Positions 16,612-25,251 of a DNA stretch of 64,000 bases are shown in pieces. The position numbers were made by a program, and so were the translations under genes. The notes beneath the pieces are model-generated. The model searched no databases, was not told the DNA's origin, and was given only the letters and a program-made list of their open reading frames with translations. The number at the start of each line of letters is the position of its first letter. The first letter of the stretch is position 1. The DNA comes from Thiohalobacter sp. IOR34 (GTDB taxonomy: Bacteria > Pseudomonadota > Gammaproteobacteria > Thiohalobacterales > Thiohalobacteraceae). The DNA is taken from NCBI RefSeq assembly GCF_030406045.1, contig NZ_CP128988.1:1895438-1959437 (forward strand). Reading direction: 5' to 3'.

Positions 16612-18195
16612 CTACTTGAGAAGGGTGGTGACATATTTCTGCAGCTCGATGGGGGAGATCGCCGAACGGTTGCAGACGATCTGCACGTCGAGGGCGGCTG
16701 CCACGCTGCCGATGAAGGCTGCCAAATCGGCTGGCAAGCCAGCGGCCGCGGCCAGTCCGGCCAGCGACAGGAAGGCGTCGCCGGCACCGATACGATCGAC
16801 GACCCGGCTGGCGAGCGCCGGAACGCGGTGCATCCGCCCGGCCTCGCCGTCCCAGATGGCCACGCCCCGGGTACCGCGGGTGACGGCCAGTTGCCGGCAG
16901 CCGAGGGTCCCGGCGATCCTTTCGGCCAGGGCCTCGATGCTTCCGGAACGGTCGCTGGCCGCCATGCGCAGCTCGGGCTCGTTGAGCGACACGAAATCGG
17001 CCCGCGGATAGCGGGTTATCACATGATAGCCACGGTTGCCGCTGTTGAGCTGGGTATTGACCGCCAGGAAGGGCGCCGCCCCGCTCAGCGCCGAAACCAT
17101 CCCATCGTCGATGAAACCGTTGCCGAAATCAGGCACCACCACGGCATCGAAGTCCTGCAGATGCGCGGCCAGCCAGTCGCAGGCCTCGGCGCCGAGTTCG
17201 GGCGAGGTGACATCCCGGTCGTGGAAATAGACCTCGAACAACTTCGCGTCATCGTCGCCGATATAGCGCCGCTTGACCAGGGTGCGGGCCTCTGGATTGA
17301 TCAGAAAACGTGTCCTGACCTCCTGGTTCAGTCGCGAGCGGATGAAATCCTCGTGGGACTCCCTGCCGCCGAGGCCACAGAGCAGCGTCACCTCGCCCGC
17401 GAAACCGGCGATGTGATTGGCGACGGCGATGGCGCCACCCGCGAAGCGCTCTTCGTTCTGGTAGCGGACGGCGAGCACATTGCCCTTGCCGGTCTGGCCG
17501 AGCGAGGTGGTGTAATGATATTCGTCGATGATCGCGTCACCCACCACCAGCACCTTCAGCCTGCCCAGCGCCCGCAGCGCGGCGAGCACGTCCTGCAGGG
17601 AATGCGCTGCCTTGAAGCGGTCCAGATAGGTCCGCGTCTCTTCCGGGAAGACACCGAAATTGTCGTTCAGCAGGCGCGTCGAGCTGGAGGTGATCTCCTG
17701 GGTAAAGAAGATGCGTCCGCCATGGCGCTCGACCGCGGCCCGCTCGAGGCGGATGTTGCCGGTCAGGTCGTCCGCCGCCTGGGCGTAGTCCGAACCCTTG
17801 ACATAGACGTCGGGTCGCAGCGCCTCGAGCACGTTCACCGCGGTCTCGGCATGGTTGATGGCCACCAGGTCGACGCATTCCAGCGCGGCGAGATTTTCCG
17901 CGCGCAGCGCCTGCGGGAACACCGGCCGGTCCGGCCCCTTGTTGACATGGGCATCGGCCGTCACAGTAACCATCAGCACATCGCCTTCCTGCCGGGCGCG
18001 CTGCAGGTGGCGGACGTGGCCGATATGCAGCAGGTCGAAGGTACCATGACAAAGAACCAGCCGCCGCCCCTGCTGGCGCAGCGCCTGCGCCCTGTCCGCC
18101 AGCACCTCGAGGGGCAGGATCTTGCGGGTCGCCGGGGGAGTGGGGTCGTGCGCCTCACCCTTCTGCTTCAGCCTGACCGTGTTGTCCAGATCCAT
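16612..18195 (-). CDS. Bifunctional sugar nucleotidyltransferase-kinase, HldE-like with reversed domain order
   Basis: A 527-residue fusion. Residues about 25-165 form a cytidylyltransferase-like domain (LCHGTFDLLHIGHVRHLQRA, DVYVKGSDYAQ). Residues about 190-520 form a PfkB/ribokinase domain (LKVLVVGDAIIDEYHY, VSLNEPELR, and DRIGAGDAFLSLAGL with the catalytic aspartate). Classical HldE has kinase first and adenylyltransferase second; here the order is inverted. HldE phosphorylates heptose-7-phosphate at C1 and, after dephosphorylation by GmhB, adenylylates it. The GmhA-like isomerase gene ends 7 bp upstream, supporting a heptose-like substrate. Start ATG 18195. Confidence 0.82.
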   Translation of the reverse strand: MDLDNTVRLKQKGEAHDPTPPATRKILPLEVLADRAQALRQQGRRLVLCHGTFDLLHIGHVRHLQRARQEGDVLMVTVTADAHVNKGPDRPVFPQALRAENLAALECVDLVAINHAETAVNVLEALRPDVYVKGSDYAQAADDLTGNIRLERAAVERHGGRIFFTQEITSSSTRLLNDNFGVFPEETRTYLDRFKAAHSLQDVLAALRALGRLKVLVVGDAIIDEYHYTTSLGQTGKGNVLAVRYQNEERFAGGAIAVANHIAGFAGEVTLLCGLGGRESHEDFIRSRLNQEVRTRFLINPEARTLVKRRYIGDDDAKLFEVYFHDRDVTSPELGAEACDWLAAHLQDFDAVVVPDFGNGFIDDGMVSALSGAAPFLAVNTQLNSGNRGYHVITRYPRADFVSLNEPELRMAASDRSGSIEALAERIAGTLGCRQLAVTRGTRGVAIWDGEAGRMHRVPALASRVVDRIGAGDAFLSLAGLAAAAGLPADLAAFIGSVAAALDVQIVCNRSAISPIELQKYVTTLLK

Positions 18196-18202
18196 GAGCC
18201 GT

Positions 18203-18778
18203 CTATTCCACCGCCAGGATGTCCGCCACATGATGCAGCAGGAACAGGTGGCCGATTTCAACCATGCCGTAGTCGTCGGAATCCAGCCAATAGTTGATGT
18301 CGCCCATCTCACGCAATGGATTGGCGCCATCGAAGCCAGTCAGCGTGATGAGCCGCGCGGAACAGGCCCGGGCACGTTGCGCGGCATTGAGGATGTTGGC
18401 CGAAGAGCCCGAGCTGCTGATGGCGATCAACAGGTCATCGGCCGCCAGCAGCCTGTCGAGCCGGTTGGCAAAGGCGTGCTCGTAACCGTAATCATTGCTC
18501 AGGCAGGTCAGGGTGGAAGGGTCGTGCAGGGTATGGGCGCGCAGGCCGCCGCGGTTGAAGAAATCGGTGGCGGCATGGCTGGCCACCGCCGCGCTGCCGC
18601 CATTGCCGACCAGATAGACGCTGCCCTTGCGCCGGCGGATATCGCTGCACAGATCGGTAACCACCTTGACCCCGGCCTCCAGGGGCATGTCGTTTCCCCC
18701 GGCGTCGCTGAAACGCCCGCTGCCGACGATCTCGGCAAAGCTTGCGCAACGCGTGCGCAGTCCGGTGCGGGTCAGCAT
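18203..18778 (-). CDS. SIS-domain phosphosugar isomerase (GmhA-like)
   Basis: A 191-residue SIS-domain protein. VYLVGNGGSAAVASHAATDF and LLIAISSSGSSANILNA are the phosphate- and sugar-binding loops of sedoheptulose-7-phosphate isomerase GmhA, and the late LFLLHHVADIL matches GmhA's C-terminal helix. It would make a heptose (or related aldose) phosphate for the downstream nucleotidyltransferase-kinase. The ATG at 18778 overlaps the epimerase gene by 7 bp. Assignment to a true GmhA is less sure than the SIS call, because the gene sits outside any LPS-core context. Confidence 0.82.
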   Translation of the reverse strand: MLTRTGLRTRCASFAEIVGSGRFSDAGGNDMPLEAGVKVVTDLCSDIRRRKGSVYLVGNGGSAAVASHAATDFFNRGGLRAHTLHDPSTLTCLSNDYGYEHAFANRLDRLLAADDLLIAISSSGSSANILNAAQRARACSARLITLTGFDGANPLREMGDINYWLDSDDYGMVEIGHLFLLHHVADILAVE

Positions 18779-19770
18779 GCCGACTCTCCACCCAGGAAGC
18801 GGAACCAGCTGCGGGTCGCATCCTGGATGCTGTCAGGATCCCAGAGGGGGGCATCCTGCCAGTCGTCGATGCTGGCCAGCATGCGCGCCACGCCGTCGTC
18901 GAAATCGATCGCCGGCTCCCAGCCCAGGCGCTCGCGGATCAGCCGCGTGTCGGCAAAGGTGCAGTCCGGCTCGCCGGGACGCTTGGGCACATGCACCACC
19001 TCGCCGCCGATCAGCTCCACCAGGCGGTTGATGCTGTAGTGGCCGCCGCTGCCGACATTGAGTATCTCGCCGGCAAGATCCGACTCCACCGCCATGACGA
19101 AGGCGCGCGCCACGTCCTCGACATAGGTGAAGTCACGGCTCTGGGTGCCGTCGCCGACCACCGTCAGCGGACGTCCGTTGGCCTTCTGGGCGAGGAACAC
19201 CCCGAACACCGCGCCATAGGCACCATTGGTCCTCACCCGTGGACCATAGACGTTGAACAGCCGCAGCGAGACGGTCTCCAGACCATAGACCCGACCCCAG
19301 TGACCGACGAGCTGCTCACCCAGGTATTTGGTGAGGGCATAGGGATATTCCGGACGCGCCGGGGAAGTCTCGGGGGTGGGGTATTCGTCGGGGATGCCGT
19401 AACAGGATGAGGATGCGGCATAGACGATGCGTTTCACGCCGGCCTGGCGGGCTGCCTCGATGACATTCAGCGTCCCCTGGACATTGGTCGCGAAATAGTC
19501 CCGCGGCTGTTCGATGGAGGGCACGATATCCGCAATCCCGGCGAGGTGAATCACCCAGTCGACGCCGGCAAAGGCCCGGCCCAGGGAGTCGGCATCACGG
19601 ATGTCGGTCTGATGGAATTCGAACTGCGGATGCTCCGCCACGGCGCGCAGATTGTCCAGCCGGCCACCCTCCAGGTTGTCCACCACTCGCACGGCATGGT
19701 CCTTCGCCAGCAACTGTTCGACGACGTAGCTGCCTATGAAACCTGCCCCACCGGTAACCAGTATGCGCAT
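18772..19770 (-). CDS. NAD-dependent nucleotide-sugar epimerase/dehydratase
   Basis: A 332-residue extended SDR. RILVTGGAGFIGSYVV at the N-terminus binds NAD(P), VIHLAGIAD and YAASSSCYG follow, and YALTKYLGE carries the catalytic YxxxK. LRLFNVYGPR and QSRDFTYVEDVARA are typical of UDP-glucose/GlcNAc 4-epimerases and of NDP-heptose-modifying relatives. ATG 19770 is chosen (AGGG 7 nt upstream); a GTG one codon earlier is possible. It probably acts on the nucleotide-activated sugar produced by the following two genes, but epimerisation versus dehydration cannot be decided. Confidence 0.8.
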   Translation of the reverse strand: MRILVTGGAGFIGSYVVEQLLAKDHAVRVVDNLEGGRLDNLRAVAEHPQFEFHQTDIRDADSLGRAFAGVDWVIHLAGIADIVPSIEQPRDYFATNVQGTLNVIEAARQAGVKRIVYAASSSCYGIPDEYPTPETSPARPEYPYALTKYLGEQLVGHWGRVYGLETVSLRLFNVYGPRVRTNGAYGAVFGVFLAQKANGRPLTVVGDGTQSRDFTYVEDVARAFVMAVESDLAGEILNVGSGGHYSINRLVELIGGEVVHVPKRPGEPDCTFADTRLIRERLGWEPAIDFDDGVARMLASIDDWQDAPLWDPDSIQDATRSWFRFLGGESAC

Positions 19771-19779
19771 CACTGCACC

Positions 19780-20988
19780 CTATATGAAATTGACATGCGG
19801 AACCCGGGCTTCGGCCAGGTCCGCCAGATAGCGGTTGATCTCGTCCATCCGGCAATTCCTGCGGCATTCGCTCACGTCCAGTTCGTTGCGCACGAAGCGG
19901 AAGTTCGAACGTCTGGCCTCGCCCTGCCAGATGTCGCGGAAGGATGACTCATTGATGTTGCCATAGGCAAATCGCTTGTCCAGCAGGTAGGCGCTGCAAC
20001 CATAGACTGAGCCATCCGCCATGACATAGGCCCAGAAAAAGGGGGTTGCATGGCATCTGCTATAACCACGCGTGCTGGATTCCTCGTATTTGCGCATGGT
20101 ATGGCTACGAAATATCAGACTGAAATCGCTCGTGGTCAGGCCGCTGATGCGCTGTTCCAGATGCAGGTAGGCCCGGTAGTCGAGATTTTCGTATTCACGC
20201 GTCTGGCTGAAACAGTGCTGCGAATAGGGTTTGACCACCAGATAGTCGAGACCGATCTCGTCCCGGCAGATATGTGCCAGTTTCTCCACCTCGTCGGCGT
20301 TTTCCGGGAGCAGCAGCAGCTGCGCACCGAGCACGCAGGACAGGCCGTTGGCACGCTTTTGGGCAACCGCGCGTTTCAGGTTGTCGATGACGCGACCAAA
20401 GTCCGATGCCTTGGTGCGATGGATGCCGGCATAGGTCTCGGCCGTGCCGGCATTGAGCGACACCTTCATCCAGGCCACATGTGGCAGGGCGTGCTCGAGA
20501 AAATCTTCGTTGACGACCGTGGCATTGGTGGTAAAGGAGACGTCGATTCCGGCTTCGGCGCAGAATTCGACGATGCGCGGCATATCCGTGTGCAGCAGGG
20601 GCTCGCCTTCGCCCGCAAACATGATGCTCTTCACACCGAGGCGGCCCATCTCCGGGATTCTCTGCTCCAGGATCCGCGCATCGAGGCGTTTCGGCTGATA
20701 ACCGATATAGTCGACGGCACAGAAGGTGCAACGGTGATTGCAGGCCCCGACCGGCGACATCTCGACATAGATGGGATAGACCTGCTGGGCCGCCTCCCAG
20801 TCGTCGCCGGCGTCCAGCCACTGCCCGACCCGCCGGGGATGGTAGATCAGCTTGTGGCTGTCGATGATGTATTTGTCCCCTGATCCCGGCATCGGTGCCG
20901 GACGGGCCATCTCTCCGCCTTCGGTGTCGGCATTCCCCCCGCCTGACAGGCTGTCGAACTGCTGGAGCCGTGACGGACACTCTTCCAT
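19780..20988 (-). CDS. Radical SAM/SPASM-type enzyme (second paralog)
   Basis: A 402-residue radical SAM protein at the head of the minus-strand cassette. CNHRCTFC is the CxxxCxxC cluster motif and SIMFAGEGEPLLH the glycine-rich SAM motif. The C-terminal SPASM-like region has YVMADGSVYGCSAYLL and SECRRNC. It shares with the paralog at 13169 the pre-motif HKLIYHPRRVGQWL and the C-terminal HVNFI. Start ATG 20988 has GGAGG 11 nt upstream; an in-frame ATG or GTG further up lacks conservation. Its leading position suggests the operon promoter lies within 20989-21170. Confidence 0.78.
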   Translation of the reverse strand: MEECPSRLQQFDSLSGGGNADTEGGEMARPAPMPGSGDKYIIDSHKLIYHPRRVGQWLDAGDDWEAAQQVYPIYVEMSPVGACNHRCTFCAVDYIGYQPKRLDARILEQRIPEMGRLGVKSIMFAGEGEPLLHTDMPRIVEFCAEAGIDVSFTTNATVVNEDFLEHALPHVAWMKVSLNAGTAETYAGIHRTKASDFGRVIDNLKRAVAQKRANGLSCVLGAQLLLLPENADEVEKLAHICRDEIGLDYLVVKPYSQHCFSQTREYENLDYRAYLHLEQRISGLTTSDFSLIFRSHTMRKYEESSTRGYSRCHATPFFWAYVMADGSVYGCSAYLLDKRFAYGNINESSFRDIWQGEARRSNFRFVRNELDVSECRRNCRMDEINRYLADLAEARVPHVNFI

Positions 20989-21170
20989 TCGTATTGTTTC
21001 CTCCCGGGGAGAGCACTCAATTGGATGCCCGATGCCCAAGGAACAGACCTGGAGGGCTTATGATTCAATTGGTTATATGAGCCCCGATACTGGTTCAAGG
21101 CCAATGCAGGGTGATGTTACCCCGGGCGGAAAGGACCCGCAACAAGGCCCGGCCAGTAGCGGAAGATATA

Positions 21171-21412
21171 TTAGCCCGGATATTGCACCAAGGATTCGAT
21201 GCTCAGGGCGAGGCTGGCAAAGCAGCCTGGGTGAACGTCCGAAAAGTCATAGCCGTTGCCATGGCTTGAGGAGGATCACCCAGGATGCGAAGCCAGATTC
21301 GGCCTGACATCGAACAGGCACAAACCGTAACCCGCCCAGGGGGCCTTTCATGGCCATATCGTCCCTGTATTACACATTCATGCGCGCCGCCTTGGTGCAA
21401 TATGCGGGTTAG
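21171..21412. repeat. MITE-like dispersed element, copy A
   Basis: A 242-bp segment bounded by imperfect inverted ends: TTAGCCCGGATATTGCACC on the left and, read from the right end inward, CTAACCCGCATATTGCACC. The interior is homologous in the opposite orientation to 38489-38747 (shared blocks around ATGGCCGT.GCCATGG and GGCCTGA.AT.GAA.AGGCAC). No ORF is credible inside. Its right tip contributes the TAA stop of flgL (21409-21411). Together with about 180 bp of leader upstream of the radical SAM gene it fills the 20989-21408 gap. Confidence 0.75.
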
Positions 21413-22314
21413 AGAAGGCTGAACAGCGACAGCCCCTGGACACGGATGAAGGCCTGCTGGGCTGCCTGCAGCACCAGCATCTGCTGGTTGAGGCGGCTCG
21501 CCGCCTCGGTGATGTCCAGGTCCTCGACCGAGGAACGCATCTCCTTCAACTGCAGGATGAAGGACTCGTTGATCTGCTGCTCGGCATCGATGGCGTTCAG
21601 GCGGGAGCCGATCCTGGCCCTCACCTCACCCAGGTTCTGGATGGCGTTCTCCAGCTCTTCCAGCGAGGCCGGCTTCGGGTTGTTGGATTCCAGAGCGGAG
21701 GCCAGGCCGTAGAGAGAACTGAACACATCCTTGTAACCACCCGCCGGATCCTCGATCTTCATGAACACCTCGAGCCCGGAGTCACCGATCGCGATCTTGC
21801 GGGAAGGTCCGACCTGTAGCAGCCTCTGGCCCTGATCCCCCTGATAGGTGAAGGTCCCGCCACCGGCATCGACAACCGGCTGCACCTGGCTCTTGGTGCC
21901 GGCAAACAGATATTCGCCGTTGGCGTCCTTGGTGTTCGCCAGCCCCTGCATTTCGGCCAGGATCTGGCGGATCTCGCGGGCGATATCCTTGCGTCCGCTG
22001 GCCCCCATGGAATCGCTGAGGCCCCGCACCGCAAGTTCCCGCGCCCGCTGCAGGGCATTCACCGCACTATCCAGGGTGGTGTCCTCCAGCTCCAGCCTTG
22101 CGGTCGCCGTGACGATGTTCTTCTGGAACTGCTCGGTCCTCGACAGCGACTCCGAGAGGCCCACCACCTGGGCGGCCGCGGTCGGATCGTCCGAAGGGCT
22201 GACGAAACGGCGCCCGCTCGAAATCTGGGTCTGGGTCTCGAACACCCGCCGCTGCTGTTCGAGCATAGCGTCGACGCCGTTCTGGAAGATGGTGAGATTG
22301 GACAGTCGGGTCAT
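21409..22314 (-). CDS. flgL: Flagellar hook-associated protein 3 (hook-filament junction)
   Basis: A 301-residue FlgL. The N-terminal flagellin-like helix is MTRLSNLTIFQNGVDAML with TQISSGRRFVSPSDDP, and the C-terminal D0 helix (ITEAASRLNQQMLVLQAAQQ) ends LSLFSLL. FlgL joins FlgK to the filament. The start ATG is 3 bp after the flgK stop. Oddly, the stop codon lies within the end of repeat copy A, so the last residues may have been trimmed or replaced when the element inserted. Last gene of the flgB-flgL run. Confidence 0.95.
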   Translation of the reverse strand: MTRLSNLTIFQNGVDAMLEQQRRVFETQTQISSGRRFVSPSDDPTAAAQVVGLSESLSRTEQFQKNIVTATARLELEDTTLDSAVNALQRARELAVRGLSDSMGASGRKDIAREIRQILAEMQGLANTKDANGEYLFAGTKSQVQPVVDAGGGTFTYQGDQGQRLLQVGPSRKIAIGDSGLEVFMKIEDPAGGYKDVFSSLYGLASALESNNPKPASLEELENAIQNLGEVRARIGSRLNAIDAEQQINESFILQLKEMRSSVEDLDITEAASRLNQQMLVLQAAQQAFIRVQGLSLFSLL

Positions 22315-22317
22315 GAC

Positions 22318-24255
22318 TTACCTCTGGGTCGCGCTCAGCAGGGTCTGGAACATGCTGTCGGCCACGGTGATCACCCGCGCCATGGCCTGATAGGCCTGCT
22401 GGAAACGGAGCAGATTGGCCGCCTCCTCGTCGAGATTCACACCCTGCACGGAATCGCGTTGTTCGCGGGCATTCTGGTTGAGCTGAAACTGGGCATCGCG
22501 GTTGATCTCGGCCTGGCGGGTCCGGGTTGCGGTATCCGAGATCAACTGGCCATAGGCTCCCTGCAGATTGGTGGTGCCGTTCTCCATGGTCAAGTCGGTC
22601 TGCAGGGCAGCCAGGGCCAGCATGTTGTGATTGTCACCAACCCCTTTGCTGTTGGCGCTGATCACGAAGCTGTCGGAATTGGCCGGTGTGCCGTTGATGG
22701 TGAAGGTGATGCCGGCCACCGTGTAGCTGTCGCCGGCATTGCTCGACGGATCGTAGCTCAGGGTGCCGCTGATGGAACTGCCATCCGTGTATGAGAACTC
22801 ATCAGCGGTCGCATCGTAGGTAAAGGTGATACTGGCGCTCAGCGCGGAGAACGAAGAGCCCACCGAGTCCAGGGAAAAACTGCCCGTGCCCGAGTTGGTC
22901 GGCACCCCGTTGCTGTTGGTCGTCTCACCGATTCGTACCGGGGCGGCGGCAGCAATACGCCGCACGTCGCTGATCAGCAGCCCGATGCCATCGGCCCCGT
23001 TGCGCGTCGGCCGGATCTGGAAGGAATCGCCTGAGCTGGCCGTGCCGCTGACCACGATATTCAGGCCATCGGCATTGAAGGGCGAGGCGCTGGTACCGGA
23101 TCCGGTCATGGTGACGCTGTCGCCGTCGCTATCCTTCAATGACCAGCTCGATCCATCATAGGAAAGGATATAATCCTTGATGGTGAGATCATCGAGATTT
23201 GATGTGTCATAACTGACGCTGAGCGAGCCGCTGCCGCTATTGTCGTTGTTTGCCGACCAGGCCGGCGACCCGGAGGCAAAGAAGCTGCCACCCAGGTTGC
23301 CGTCCAGGTCCATGCCCAGAGCGTGCTGGGCGTTGAATTCGCTGGCCAGCACCACACCGATGCGGCCGATGGCATTCTGCGAGGGATCGAGGATCTCGTC
23401 ACGAAATGCCAGCAGCCCCCCGAGCTGGCCACCACTGATATTACTGGTGATGTCCGTCGAGGAGTTGCCGACACTGTAGCGGATCACCTTGTAGTCGGCG
23501 CTATAGGCGCTGCCGCCGAGGGAAAGGGTGCCGGCCGAGCTGCCGGTGACCAGCGACTGACCGGTGCCGATAAAGACATTGAGGCTGCCGTCGTCCTGGC
23601 TGACCGTCTTCACCGAGACGAACTTCGACAGCTCCTCGATCAGCCGGTCACGGCTGTCCAGCAGATCGTTGGGCGGATTGCCACCGGAACGGCCGGTGGC
23701 CACCACGATATCCTGGTTGATGTCGGCGATCGACTGACTCAGGCTGTTGATCTCACCGAGCATGGAATCGAGCTGACCATTGAGTTCCCGGCGCATGCTG
23801 TTCAACTGGTCATCGAGATAACCGAAACGGGCCACCAGGGAATCGGCCTCGGTCAACAGCAACTGACGTTCGGGGACGGAAGCCGGGTTGTCGGCCAGGG
23901 TCTGTACAGCCTGGAAAAAACCCTCCAGCCCACCATTGAGACCGGCGACAGGATCGCCCAGCACGTCCGAGATGCGCCCGGCAAAGCGTTCATAGATGTC
24001 GTAGCGCTCGACCGACGAAGCGGTGTCACGCACCCGCTCGGTGAGAAACTGGTCATAGGTACGACGAATGGTGTCGACACTGACGCCGGTGCCGACGAAA
24101 CCCGAGCCAGTGAGGGTCGGCGTCTGGGCAGACAGATCAACGCGCTGGCGGGTATAGCCAGGCGTATTGACGTTGGCGATATTGTGTTCCGCGGTTCTGA
24201 GCTGGGTCTGATAGGCCAGCAGCCCCGATGTCGCCGTCCCGAAAATGGTTGCCAT
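22318..24255 (-). CDS. flgK: Flagellar hook-associated protein 1
   Basis: A 645-residue HAP1. The N-terminus is rod/hook-like (GLLAYQTQLRTAEHNIANVNTPGYTRQ...), the middle is long and Ser/Gly/Asp-rich (about residues 340-560), and the C-terminus VNLDEEAANLLRFQQAYQAM is the coiled-coil D0 segment shared by axial proteins. It forms the first junction ring between hook and filament. It is 14 bp downstream of flgJ on the same strand. Similar in size to other long gammaproteobacterial FlgK proteins. Confidence 0.95.
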   Translation of the reverse strand: MATIFGTATSGLLAYQTQLRTAEHNIANVNTPGYTRQRVDLSAQTPTLTGSGFVGTGVSVDTIRRTYDQFLTERVRDTASSVERYDIYERFAGRISDVLGDPVAGLNGGLEGFFQAVQTLADNPASVPERQLLLTEADSLVARFGYLDDQLNSMRRELNGQLDSMLGEINSLSQSIADINQDIVVATGRSGGNPPNDLLDSRDRLIEELSKFVSVKTVSQDDGSLNVFIGTGQSLVTGSSAGTLSLGGSAYSADYKVIRYSVGNSSTDITSNISGGQLGGLLAFRDEILDPSQNAIGRIGVVLASEFNAQHALGMDLDGNLGGSFFASGSPAWSANNDNSGSGSLSVSYDTSNLDDLTIKDYILSYDGSSWSLKDSDGDSVTMTGSGTSASPFNADGLNIVVSGTASSGDSFQIRPTRNGADGIGLLISDVRRIAAAAPVRIGETTNSNGVPTNSGTGSFSLDSVGSSFSALSASITFTYDATADEFSYTDGSSISGTLSYDPSSNAGDSYTVAGITFTINGTPANSDSFVISANSKGVGDNHNMLALAALQTDLTMENGTTNLQGAYGQLISDTATRTRQAEINRDAQFQLNQNAREQRDSVQGVNLDEEAANLLRFQQAYQAMARVITVADSMFQTLLSATQR

Positions 24256-24269
24256 TGCAAAAAACCTCT

Positions 24270-25235
24270 CTACCGACTAGCGGCCAGCAGGGCATTGCCC
24301 TTGAGGGCATCGACCGCCGAGCGGAAGGCCGGACTGGTGTATATGTTCATGATCTTGCTCGCATATTCAGGGTCCGTGGCATACCCCGCCTCGCCCAGCG
24401 CCTGCACATAGGCGGCCGGATCCCCGGCCTGTTGCAGGGCCTGACGATACCGCGGGCGACCGCGAATGAAGGCGGCATAGTCCTCGAGGCTGGCGGCCGG
24501 GCTGTCATAGGCGCGGAAAGCGGCCTGCTCGCGCTGCACCAGCCCGCCGCGATTTTCGAGCGTCTGCGTCAACACCCGCGGCCCCGACCAGTCCGGGCCG
24601 GCCTTGATGCCGAACAGATTGAAGCTGGGGCGTCCGTCCGCATGGCGCGGCATCTTCTGGCCCCAGCCCGTCTCCAGCGCCGACTGTGCCAGCAGCAGCG
24701 CCGGATCCACACCGAGCCGACCGGCCGCCTCCCTGGCATGCGGCCAGAGCTGCCGCACGAAGGCATCGGGCGTCGGCGGCGGCCAGTCGCTGCCAGCCGC
24801 CTCCCCTGCCTGCGCCGGGGGTGCCGTGGCAGCCGGCGGCGAAGTTCCGTGCTGCAACCGGAAGGGCGAGACGACGGCCGGCAGATCGCGACCAGGGGCC
24901 GGCTGGGGACTCTGCGGCGGCGCGGCCTGCTCGCCTCCCAACTGGCGGACCAGCATCTCCGCCAGGCCCAGGCCCTTGCCCTTGGTCATCTCCAGTCCGA
25001 TCTGCTGGTCGAACATGCCCTGGTAGAAGCGGGTCTGGTCGTTGTCCATCAATCCGTCGCCGGGGCTGGCCTGGCGCATGCTCTTCAGCATCATGTTGAT
25101 GAACAGCGCCTCGAACTGCCCGGCCACCGCGCGCAGCGTCTCCGGATCACGCCCGTTGCTGGCCCGCGCCTGACTGCGCAGCCTGGCCAGGCCGGTGAGG
25201 TCGGTGTAGACGCTGGGATCGGCCGTCAGGCTCAT
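24270..25235 (-). CDS. flgJ: Peptidoglycan hydrolase / rod-capping protein FlgJ
   Basis: A 321-residue two-domain FlgJ. Residues 1-100 are the rod-binding/capping domain (QFEALFINMMLKSMRQ, LAEMLVRQL), followed by a Pro/Ala-rich linker (about 110-160). A C-terminal glucosaminidase domain has LLLAQSALETGWGQKM with the catalytic glutamate, NLFGIKAG, and a late YASKIMNIY. It opens the peptidoglycan for the growing rod. The gene lies between flgI and flgK with short spacers. Confidence 0.95.
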   Translation of the reverse strand: MSLTADPSVYTDLTGLARLRSQARASNGRDPETLRAVAGQFEALFINMMLKSMRQASPGDGLMDNDQTRFYQGMFDQQIGLEMTKGKGLGLAEMLVRQLGGEQAAPPQSPQPAPGRDLPAVVSPFRLQHGTSPPAATAPPAQAGEAAGSDWPPPTPDAFVRQLWPHAREAAGRLGVDPALLLAQSALETGWGQKMPRHADGRPSFNLFGIKAGPDWSGPRVLTQTLENRGGLVQREQAAFRAYDSPAASLEDYAAFIRGRPRYRQALQQAGDPAAYVQALGEAGYATDPEYASKIMNIYTSPAFRSAVDALKGNALLAASR

Positions 25236-25251
25236 GGCTGCAGCCGTCCCC

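Noticed and set aside
15433..18297. A 954-codon open frame on the plus strand
   Set aside because: It is antisense to the E1 beta/alpha and nucleotidyltransferase-kinase genes, which have clear motifs; typical GC-rich shadow frame.
20989..21170. TTGAAC/TATAAC pair upstream of the leading radical SAM gene as a sigma-70 promoter
   Set aside because: Spacing is only 15 bp. A promoter is expected here but this one is too weak to call.
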